DNA of 7,542 nt from an uncultured bacterium (GCA_937967775.1 CALCJH010000240.1:1-7542), one strand, 5' to 3'. Shown: positions 1 to 7,273, numbered from the stretch's first letter. Numbers and translations: made by a program. The notes: a model not told the origin generated them from the letters alone.

Positions 1-1343
<1,343 letters not shown>

Positions 1344-1347
<4 letters not shown>

Positions 1348-4300
1348 AGTCTGGTCTCCTCGGGCGTCATCCGGATGATCTGCGAACGTCTGCGCGCCGC
1401 CGCCCTCACCGGATCATCACTGTCCGGGTATTCGTCATCGCTGTCGCGCAGGTCAATCTCGCGGTCGTGGTCGTCGGCCACCGACACCTTCAGGCAGAGG
1501 CTCTGGAGCTCGTTGACCAGGATCTTGAACGACTCCGGCACCCCGGGCTCCTGAATGGTCTCGCCCTTGACGATGGCCTCGTAGGTCTTCACGCGTCCCA
1601 CCACGTCGTCGGACTTGATGGTCAGGATCTCCTGGAGCGTGTAGGCCGCGCCGTAGGCTTCCAGCGCCCAGACTTCCATCTCTCCGAAGCGCTGTCCGCC
1701 GAACTGCGCTTTTCCGCCCAGCGGCTGCTGGGTCACCAGGCTGTAGGGCCCCGTGGACCGGGCGTGGATCTTGTCGTCCACCAGGTGAGCCAGCTTCATC
1801 ATGTAGATGTGGCCCACGGTGACCGGGTTGAGGAACTCCTCGCCGGTCATCCCGTCCCGCAAGCGCGCCTTCCCTGTCTGAGGGTCAATGCCGCAGCGGC
1901 TATCGACGATCCGCTCGATCCCCTCGATGATGCGGTCCACATCAAGGCCTGCCGGCGTAAGCTTCGGCTCGGGCAGAGGAGCGGACGCCAACTCACGGGC
2001 GCGCGCCTCGCCGAGTTCCTCGCGGATATCCACCCCCTGCTGCTCCAGCCTCTCGCGCAGGCGGGCATCCATCAGGGAAGCCTGATACTCCCAGGCCTTC
2101 TCCGGCTCCTTGACAGCCGGCGGTAGACCCAGTTTCCGCGCGATCTCCTCCAGGTGCACCGGCCCGAGCCGTTCCAGGATGCTCCGCGCCTCGTTCAGAA
2201 TCTGCCGGTAGCGCTCGGCCAGCGGCTCTGCAGACACCTCGAAGGGGGGCTCTGCCCGGCGGGAAAGATCCAGCAGACACCGGTCCACCAGCTTCTTGAG
2301 ATCCCGCTCCGGCAGCCGCTTCACCGGCAGCCCCAGGTCCGTGGTCAGCAGATTCTGCAGAATGTTGATCCGCAGGCGCCAGCCCAGGATGGCCAGGTCA
2401 GCCAGGATCTCCGCTTCCGTCGCGCCCTGGAAGATGGGGTTCACGAACTTCACCCCCAGATACCGCGACACCAGGCCGAGATGAGTCTCTAGAATCTGCC
2501 CGATATTCATCCGGCTTGGCACCCCGAGGGGGTTGAGCACGATATCCACAGGCGTCCCGTCCGGCAGGAACGGCATGTCCTCCTCGGGCAGAATCTTGGA
2601 GATGACTCCCTTGTTCCCGTGGCGGCCGGCCATTTTGTCGCCCTCCATAACCTTGCGCTTCTGGGCGACATACACGCGGACCACCATGTTCACGCCGGGG
2701 CTCAACTCATCTCCCTGGGGCAACTTAACCAGGTCGCCCTCGCAGCGCTCACAGGAGTTCCGGTCCGGCTTCTTCGAGAAGTTGAAAATCGCCCCGCAGC
2801 TCTCGCAGCGATACTTGAACCGCGAGAACACCTTGACGTCCACCACCTTGCCCTTCTCGCCGTGCGGCAGGCGAAGCGAGACGTCGCGGGTCTCCTCAGC
2901 CTTCTTCCCGAAGATGGCGATGATCAGGCGCTCCTCAGCGGACAGCTCACCCTGCCCCTTCGGAGCCACCTTGCCGACGATGATATCTTCCGCCTGGACC
3001 TCCGCGCCGATGCGGATGATGCCGTTCTCGTCCAGATCCTTCAGCTGATCCTCGCCGACGTTTGGGATGTCCCGCGTGATCTCCTCGGGACCCAGCTTGG
3101 TATCCCGGGCCTCCGTCTCATATTTCTCGATGTGGACGGAGGTGTAGACGTCGTCCTTCACCAGCCGGCTGGAAAGCAGGATGGCGTCCTCGTAGTTGTA
3201 GCCACGCCACGGCACGAACGCGACCAGCACGTTCTTGCCCAATCCCAGCTCGCCGTTATCTGTGCACGGCCCGTCCGCCAGGACGTCTCCCGCCCGCACA
3301 CGCTGACCTGCGCGGACCACCGGCTTCTGCGTGATGCAGGTGCCCTGGTTCGAGCGCAGCAGGTTCAGCAGGGCATAGGTGTCCACTGTGCCGTCCTCGC
3401 GCTCGACGACGATCTCTTCCGCCGTGACCCGCTTGACCACGCCGTTGGATTTCGCCAGCACCATGGCCCCGGAATCCCGGGCCACGCGCTCCTCCAGCCC
3501 GGTCTTAACCTGCGGGCTCTCGGCGCGCAGCAGTGGCACCGCCTGACGCTGCATGTTGGAGCCCATCAGGGCGCGATTGGCGTCGTCATTCTCCAGGAAC
3601 GGAATGAGCGCCGTCGCCACGGAGACCATCTGATCCGCGGAGACTTCCATATAGTCCACGGTCTTCGGATCCACCGTGGGATACTGGCTGCCCTCCCGAA
3701 CGATGACCTTCTCCTCCAGGATCCGGCCGTCCTCGTCCGTCTTGGCCGTCGCCGGCAGGATGCGCGGGACGTGCGGCTCGTCACTCAGGTGCGTGATCTG
3801 CCTGCGCTCCTCTTCCTCGGCCGACAGCCACACCAGCTCTTTCGTGGCCACCCCGTCCTTCACCACGCGGTAAGGCGTTCTCAGGAAGCCGTATTCGTCT
3901 ATCTTTGCGTGGCAGGCCATGGAGCCGATGAGCCCGATGTTCGGGCCTTCCGGTGTCTCGATGGGACAGATGCGCCCGAAGTGCGAATGGTGAACGTCGC
4001 GCACTTCCAGCTTGGCGCTCTGACGCGAAAGTCCGCCCGGTCCCAGTGCCGACAGTCTTCGTTTGTGGGCAAGCTCCGCCAGAGGATTGGTCTGATCCAT
4101 GAACTGGCTGAGCTGGCTGGAGCCGAAGAAGCTTTTGATGCTGGCCGAGATGGGCTTCACCGACAGCACCACGTTGGGCATGATGTTGCCCGGGTCGGCG
4201 CTGGTCATGCGCTCCTTGGCCACCTTCTCCATCCTCAGGAAGCCCAGGCGAAGCTGGCTCTGCAGCAGCTCGCCGATGGAACGGACGCGCTTGTTTTCCA

Positions 4301-5606
4301 GGTGGTCAATATCATCCGTGGACGCCAGATAGTCGTCCGAAGTCTGGCTCAGGCGGATGATGTAGCGCAGGATCTCCAGCAGGTCCGTGGTGGTGACGTG
4401 CGTCACGCTCTCCGGGATGCTGGTTCCCAGCTTCCGGTTCAGCTTGTAGCGCCCTACCCTGCCCAGGTCGTAGCGCCGGTTATCGAAGAAGATAGAGTTC
4501 AGCAGGTTGCGCGCGCTGTCCAGCGTGGCGGGATCGCCCGGGCGCATCTTGCGGTAGATATCCAGCAGCGCCTCCTCGGCGTCGTGCGTCCCGTCTGCGT
4601 CCAGTGTGGCGTCCACATACCGCGGCACCGCCAGGACTACCAGCGATTTCAGGCCGAACCCCTCGATCTTGCGGGCCGCCTCCTCGCTGATGCGCTCGTA
4701 TGCGGCCACCAGCGGCTTGCCGGTCTTGGGGTCCAGGATATCCTCCACAGGCCTGCGGCCCTTCAGCGCAGCACGGTCCGTCTCGTGGAGTACTTCACGG
4801 GTGCTGAAGTAGTCCAGGATCTCCCGGGTGGTGCCGCAGGGCACCGCGGGACGGTGCACGGGCACCGTCTCATATCCGGCCTTGCGCAGCTTCGAAATGT
4901 CCCGGGCTTTGAGCTGCTTGCCGGCCTCCACCAGGACCTCACCGGTCTCTTTATCCACGATGGACTCACGCAGCACGCAGCCAGCGGCATCGGTCAGAGA
5001 TGCCTCGGCCGGAGCAGTGGGACACGCCTGCGAAAAGCTGCTCAAAGCGCGGATCAGCGTGGTCAGCGGGAACTTGCGGGTCTGCCCGATGCGCACCGTC
5101 ACAACGTCGTTGGCATCGGATTCCACCTCCACCCACGCCCCTTCGTTAGGGATGATGGTGGCGTAATACAGGATGCGCCCGGAGATATCCATGGTGTCCT
5201 TGAAGTACACCCCGGGCGAGCGGGCGAGCTGGCTCACCACCACGCGCTCGGCGCCGTTGATGATGAACGTTCCCCGCTCCGTCATCAGGGGCAGGTCGCC
5301 CAGATAGACATCAGTCTCCGTGATCTCACCGTCGCGGTTTTTCAGCCGGACAACCGCTCTGATAGGGGCCTCGTGAGTCAGGTCGCGGTCGCGGCATTCC
5401 TCCAGCGGGTACTTAGGCTCGCCCATCTGATAGTCCACCAGCTCCAGCTCCAGGTTGCCGGTGAAATCCGTGATGGGCGAAAAACTCCGGAGGAGTTCCC
5501 GGAGGCCATCTCTAAGGAACCACTCGTAGGAGTCCAGCTGAATCTGGACGAGATTGGGCAATTCAACAACAGGGTCGGCGCGCTTCAGCCTGTGTTGTAC
5601 CTGCAT
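1344..5606 (-). CDS. rpoB: RNA polymerase beta subunit, 1420 residues with three insertions
   Basis: RpoB forms one pincer and half of the RNA polymerase active site. The protein is 1420 residues (E. coli 1342). Landmarks: [20 protein letters not shown] (110-129); lobe insertion with two BBM2-like repeats (about 195-335); rifampicin pocket [18 protein letters not shown] (494-511) and [14 protein letters not shown] (513-526), with the residues equivalent to E. coli D516, H526 and S531 all wild type (D504, H514, S519), so intrinsically sensitive by sequence; [15 protein letters not shown] (546-560); active-site YNYEDAIL (803-810); flap-tip helix [10 protein letters not shown] (891-900); zinc-ribbon-like insertion (930-964); [20 protein letters not shown] (982-1001) with the catalytic lysines; helical insertion (about 1072-1240); [20 protein letters not shown] (1276-1295). 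The C-terminal tail has an acidic patch followed by a basic stretch. The ATG has AGGAGG at 5618-5623, 11 bases upstream. rpoC overlaps the stop by 4 bases. Confidence 0.98.
1887..2393 (-). other. Helical lineage-specific insertion in RpoB C-terminal region
   Basis: Codons about 1072-1240 of rpoB lie between [12 protein letters not shown] and [14 protein letters not shown]. The matching segment is about 14 residues in E. coli, similarly short in B. subtilis, and about 50 in Thermus, so about 165 residues are extra here. The insert is rich in Leu, Glu, Arg and Ala, has no cysteine pairs, and looks like a run of amphipathic helices with a proline-containing linker ([10 protein letters not shown], 1209-1218). 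The reading frame is continuous and composition matches the rest of the gene, so it is part of the protein, not an inserted element. Boundaries are approximate because they come from comparison with remembered family sequences. Confidence 0.8.
2715..2819 (-). other. Four-cysteine zinc-ribbon-like insertion in RpoB
   Basis: Codons 930-964 of rpoB interrupt the usual short link between KVFSR and GDELSPGVN. The insert contains [10 protein letters not shown] (932-941) and [12 protein letters not shown] (951-962), giving C934-x2-C937-x14-C952-x2-C955. I checked all four cysteine codons on the DNA. Y-x-C-x2-C-G-x2-F followed by C-x2-C-x-G-x-L is the pattern of small FmdB/rubredoxin-like zinc ribbons. 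The position matches the E. coli beta insertion SI2 (beta-i9), which has a different, cysteine-poor helical sequence. Metal binding is inferred from the motif only. Confidence 0.85.
4635..4967 (-). repeat. Two diverged BBM2-like repeats in the RpoB lobe insertion
   Basis: Within an insertion of roughly 115 residues in the beta lobe, codons 214-250 ([16 protein letters not shown]...GYETVPV) and 288-324 ([16 protein letters not shown]...LKSLVV) align without gaps and share about 10 of 37 residues, with D-x2-TG-x2-LV-x-A as the common core. A similar unit, YIDESTGELICAAN, occurs in the E. coli lobe insertion SI1 (beta-i4). These match the beta-beta' module 2 (BBM2) described for that insertion. 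The repeat is visible at protein level only; the DNA copies have diverged. Confidence 0.7.
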
Positions 5607-5644
5607 GATGTAGAGGTCCTCCTGCGGGTTACACGCAAACCGTC

Positions 5645-5653
5645 ATTATAACA
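5645..5653 (-). promoter_or_regulatory. Extended -10 promoter directly upstream of rpoB
   Basis: On the minus strand the sequence TGTTATAAT is a perfect extended -10 element (TGn followed by TATAAT). No good -35 hexamer lies 16-18 bases upstream (best are GC-rich such as TGGCCG), which is normal for extended -10 promoters. The start would be near 5636-5638, giving a leader of about 30 bases that contains the rpoB AGGAGG at 5618-5623. An exact TATAAT is unlikely by chance in such GC-rich DNA, but promoter activity is inferred. Confidence 0.6.
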
Positions 5654-5682
5654 TGGGTTCTGCCGCCCGGCCACAGCCGGAA

Positions 5683-5713
5683 AGCCCGCGAACAGACACT
5701 CTCGTCGCGGGCT
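5683..5713 (-). other. Inverted repeat between the two candidate rpoB promoters
   Basis: AGCCCGCG and CGCGGGCT form an 8-base-pair stem with a 15-base loop. On the minus strand the stem ends in three T residues (GGGCTTTCC), too short a U-tract for a confident terminator. A second small stem, CCGGC/GCCGG (5667-5680), follows at once. It may act as a weak attenuator or processing structure ahead of rpoB. Confidence 0.35.
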
Positions 5714-5806
5714 GAAGGCCAGTCTGTCACGTCGCGCAGAACCGGCCGCCATAACTCCTTGCGGGAATAAGCGTGAGGATGACGGGATAACGCGAACACC
5801 GGGAGG

Positions 5807-5836
5807 ATTATACGCGCTTGCGCCCCTGAATGTCTT
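5807..5836 (-). promoter_or_regulatory. Candidate sigma-70-type promoter in the rplL-rpoB spacer
   Basis: The minus strand carries AAGACA (5831-5836; 4 of 6 match to TTGACA), an 18-base spacer and a perfect TATAAT (5807-5812). The predicted start is near 5800, leaving about 190 bases of leader to rpoB. The bases just after the -10 are CCTCCC, a GC-rich discriminator of the kind linked to stringent control of translation-machinery promoters. This box lies upstream of the 5683-5713 hairpin, so its transcripts, unlike those of the proximal promoter, would cross that hairpin. Confidence 0.5.
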
Positions 5837-5902
5837 CCGTCACGAAGCCCAAATCCGCCTTTTTTGCAGTTTTGCCGACCCTGTTCCTCAGTGCAGACGT
5901 CA

Positions 5903-5935
5903 GGAGAGGCCGCAGCCGATGGCCGCGGCCTCTCC
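5903..5935 (-). other. Strong hairpin 37 bases after the rplL stop (attenuator or RNA-processing candidate)
   Basis: GGAGAGGCCGC and GCGGCCTCTCC form a perfect 11-base-pair stem. The 11-base loop can fold further through GCC/GGC with a three-base loop. No T-run follows on either strand, so it is not a standard intrinsic terminator. In E. coli the rplL-rpoB spacer holds a partial terminator and an RNase III site that lower rpoB expression relative to rplL; the position here is comparable. The rest of the 366-base spacer holds the two promoters and the smaller hairpin listed separately, with no credible gene. Confidence 0.6.
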
Positions 5936-5972
5936 GAAGGACACACCGTGCTTGCGGAAACCCGGCGGGCAG

Positions 5973-6359
5973 TTACTTGATCTCGACGGACCCGCCCTGC
6001 TCCTCCACCTGAGCCTTGATCTTCTCGGCCTCTTCCTTGTTCACGCCTTCCTTGATCGGCTGCGGAGCGCCCTCCACAAGATCCTTCGCCTCTTTCAGGC
6101 CGAGCCCAGTGATCTCGCGGACCACCTTGATGACCTGGATCTTCTTGTCGCCCGCGGCGGTCAGAATGACGTCGAACGAGGTCTTCTCCTCGGCCTCGGC
6201 GGCGCCGGCATCAGCGGCAGCTGCGGGGGCAGCCACAGCGGCGGCGGCCACGGGCATCGCGGACACGCCGAACTCCTCCTGCAGAGCCTTCACGAACTCG
6301 TTCAGCTCCAGAACGGTCATATTCTTGACTGTCTCGACCAGTTCAGCTACGTTAGCCAA
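5973..6359 (-). CDS. rplL: Ribosomal protein L7/L12 (bL12), TTG start
   Basis: bL12 is the multi-copy stalk protein that recruits and activates translational GTPases (EF-Tu, EF-G, IF2) on the 50S subunit. At 128 residues it has the usual layout: an N-terminal dimerization and L10-binding helical domain (1-34, ending EEFGVSA), a flexible Ala-rich hinge (about 35-60) and the globular C-terminal domain (about 61-128) with [17 protein letters not shown] (76-92), the factor-binding face, and the ending GGSVEIK. The start is TTG: an in-frame TGA lies just two codons upstream, the next in-frame ATG is codon 14 inside the conserved N-terminal domain, and AGGAGG (6368-6373) sits 8 bases before the TTG. 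rplJ lies 84 bases upstream, so the two are likely co-transcribed. Confidence 0.97.
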   Translation of the reverse strand: MANVAELVETVKNMTVLELNEFVKALQEEFGVSAMPVAAAAVAAPAAAADAGAAEAEEKTSFDVILTAAGDKKIQVIKVVREITGLGLKEAKDLVEGAPQPIKEGVNKEEAEKIKAQVEEQGGSVEIK

Positions 6360-6373
6360 CTCTCATTCCTCCT
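6352..6373 (-). promoter_or_regulatory. rplL ribosome-binding site with overlapping 4-codon decoy ORF
   Basis: AGGAGG (6368-6373) is spaced 8 bases from the TTG start of rplL. An ATG at 6364-6366 opens an out-of-frame ATG AGA GTT GGC TAA whose stop lies inside rplL codons 2-3. The ATG is only one base from the AGGAGG, too close for good initiation, so TTG is the start I chose. Confidence 0.75.
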
Positions 6374-6407
6374 GCTTCGAATCTCTAATTGCGATACGTT
6401 CCGATGC

Positions 6408-6430
6408 GCCGGACGCAGCCCGCATCCGGC
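6408..6430 (-). other. Hairpin in the rplJ-rplL gap
   Basis: On the minus strand GCCGGATGC and GCGTCCGGC pair over 9 base pairs (one G-U) around a 5-base GGGCT loop. No T-run follows. It sits 13 bases after the rplJ stop and about 48 bases before the rplL start. It may block 3' decay or shape the L10:L12 ratio; function is inferred. Confidence 0.5.
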
Positions 6431-6443
6431 TATCCCGGTGTCC

Positions 6444-6968
6444 TCACGCGGCGGCCTTCTTTTCAGCCACCCCTTGCAATGTCCACACAACGCTGCCGAT
6501 CAGCTGCTGCAGCGTGCCTGCCAGATTGGCCAGGGGAGCCTGCAGCCCGCCCAGCACCTGGGCGATCATCTGCTCCCTGGGCGGCAGCTTCGCGATCTGC
6601 GTCACGGCCTCAGCCGAACACGGCTTGCCCTCAACCACTCCGCTGCGGATGGTCAGAGGACTTCGAGTCTCCTTGATGAAATCCGCCAGCAGCCGCGCCG
6701 GAGCCACGGAATCCCCCAGGCCGAACGCCACCGCCGTCGGACCCTCCAGGTTCTCCACCAGCTCCGAAAGCGCGGTACCCTGCGCAGCGCGGCGAAGCAG
6801 CGTATTCTTCACCACCCGGAAGGTGACCTGCTCCGGCCGCAGGCGGGTCCGGAGATCGTTAAAGTCCTTCATGGACAGCCCGCGGAAATCGGTCAGAATG
6901 ACCGACTTCGAAGCCGCCAGCATCTCGCTGAGCTCACGAACCGTTTCCTCTTTCTTTGGTGTCGCCAT
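6444..6968 (-). CDS. rplJ: Ribosomal protein L10 (uL10)
   Basis: uL10 anchors the L12 dimers to 23S rRNA at the base of the GTPase stalk, and the L10-L12 complex is the usual repressor of its own operon. The 174-residue product has KEETVRELSEMLAASKSVIL (6-25), TDFRGLS (26-32), RVVKNTLLRRAA (about 50-61) and GPTAVAFG in the rRNA-binding domain, then a long amphipathic C-terminal helix from LPPREQM (128) to the end that binds L12 dimers. It resembles the longer Thermotoga-type helix more than the 165-residue E. coli protein. The frame stays open upstream to 7091, but the conserved protein begins at MATPKKEE, and the extension would translate the leader hairpin, so ATG 6968 is the start. AGGA lies 6 bases upstream of it, and a much stronger site lies further up. 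Confidence 0.97.
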   Translation of the reverse strand: MATPKKEETVRELSEMLAASKSVILTDFRGLSMKDFNDLRTRLRPEQVTFRVVKNTLLRRAAQGTALSELVENLEGPTAVAFGLGDSVAPARLLADFIKETRSPLTIRSGVVEGKPCSAEAVTQIAKLPPREQMIAQVLGGLQAPLANLAGTLQQLIGSVVWTLQGVAEKKAAA

Positions 6969-6981
6969 TTTCTGTCCTGTG

Positions 6982-6991
6982 TCACCTCCTT
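6982..6991 (-). promoter_or_regulatory. Full-length Shine-Dalgarno upstream of rplJ with long spacing
   Basis: AAGGAGGTGA matches the anti-Shine-Dalgarno over ten bases. Its GGAGG core is 16 bases from the rplJ ATG, longer than the usual 5-9, while a weaker AGGA (6975-6978) has 6-base spacing. No in-frame start codon fits the strong site better. Confidence 0.7.
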
Positions 6992-7019
6992 TCCTGGCAG
7001 GTTGGTTCCCATCAAACGG

Positions 7020-7065
7020 AAAAGCCCCGGACAGTCCCCGCGCCGAAGGCGCGGGACGCCGAGGC
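7020..7065 (-). terminator. Intrinsic terminator / attenuator in the rplJ leader
   Basis: The minus-strand RNA folds as GCCUCGG pairing with CCGGGGC (7 pairs, one G-U), a small internal loop (C opposite UGU), then GUCCCGCGCC pairing with GGCGCGGGGAC (10 pairs, one bulged G) around a UUC loop, followed directly by UUUU (7020-7023), CC and a later UUU. It lies about 50 bases upstream of rplJ with no gene end just before it, so it is a leader attenuator more than an end-of-operon terminator. Confidence 0.7.
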
Positions 7066-7149
7066 GTAAACCGCGCGAGATCTATGACCACCGGACTGCC
7101 GCAAACAGGATGCGCAGCGGGTCAGAGATACTCGCCAACTGCCTCGGCG
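7020..7149 (-). promoter_or_regulatory. L10-leader-like autoregulatory RNA upstream of rplJ
   Basis: The RNA segment CGCCGAGGC (7141-7149) is perfectly complementary to GCCUCGGCG (7057-7065), a 9-base-pair helix that takes up the entire lower 5' arm of the terminator. It encloses 75 bases that fold as GCGAG-U-AUCU-C-UGACC (7120-7135) with GGUCA-U-AGAU-CUCGC (7075-7089), then an asymmetric internal loop (CG opposite UCCGGU), then CUGC-GCA with UGC-G-GCAG (7096-7117) around a 7-base loop. L10-L12 binding to rplJ leaders is established in E. coli (translational) and B. subtilis (attenuation). The fold was done by hand; I could not test the covariance model. Other structures in the 306-base spacer are listed separately, and no clear promoter or gene was found there. 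Confidence 0.65.
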
Positions 7150-7152
7150 GGC

Positions 7153-7170
7153 GGGCGGAGATCTCCGCCC
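7153..7170. repeat. Perfect 18-base palindrome in the rplA-rplJ spacer
   Basis: GGGCGGAGATCTCCGCCC reads the same on both strands with no gap. As RNA it forms GGGCGG/CCGCCC around AGAUCU; as DNA it could be an operator. It lies 3 bases upstream of the antiterminator strand of the rplJ leader, and its GGGCGG could also pair with the adjacent CCGCC-rich bases. Confidence 0.6.
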
Positions 7171-7175
7171 ATTAA

Positions 7176-7224
7176 GCTCCCCTTACCGGGAGCGCCTGCT
7201 TTCTCAGGCTTCTCCGTATGAAGC
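7176..7224 (-). other. Cluster of small hairpins upstream of the rplJ leader
   Basis: Three short inverted repeats follow each other: GCTCCC/GGGAGC (7176-7193, 6-base loop, followed on the minus strand by TTAAT), GCCTG/CAGGC (7194-7209) and GCTTC/GAAGC (7208-7224). The last two share two bases and cannot both form fully. None has a convincing U-tract. Confidence 0.35.
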
Positions 7225-7235
7225 TGTCTTATCCG

Positions 7236-7273
7236 CGGACGCGCCCTCCGGACCTGACCGGCCCGCGCGTCCG
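7236..7273 (-). other. Hairpin one base after the rplA stop
   Basis: CGGACGCGC and GCGCGTCCG form a 9-base-pair stem with a 20-base loop that itself contains CCGG...CCGG. No T-run follows, so it is more likely a 3'-end stabiliser or cleavage site between rplA and rplJ than a terminator. Confidence 0.5.

Noticed and set aside
4029..4124. Rifampicin-resistance substitution in the pocket
   Set aside because: The residues equivalent to E. coli D516, H526 and S531 are wild type; only N518 is Thr, which alone is not evidence of resistance.
2619..5651. 1010-codon open frame on the plus strand antisense to rpoB
   Set aside because: It is the codon-bias mirror of a GC-rich gene. The opposite strand is unmistakably rpoB, and the antisense translation has no recognisable domain.
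5585..5752. 55-codon minus-strand frame (ATG after AAGGAG) overlapping the rpoB start out of frame; possible leader peptide
   Set aside because: AAGGAG is only two bases from the ATG, the translation is Arg-rich and unlike a real protein, and it also covers the proximal promoter and hairpin.
5857..5863. T-run on the plus strand as a terminator
   Set aside because: No stem of useful length precedes it and no gene reads in that direction.
5629..5946. 105-codon minus-strand frame from GTG in the rplL-rpoB spacer
   Set aside because: No Shine-Dalgarno, Arg/Ser-rich non-protein-like composition, and it spans both TATAAT boxes and two hairpins, so it looks regulatory.
6969..7091. 41-codon N-terminal extension of rplJ
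   Set aside because: L10 family proteins start near MATPKKEE. The extension would translate the attenuator hairpin and the Shine-Dalgarno.
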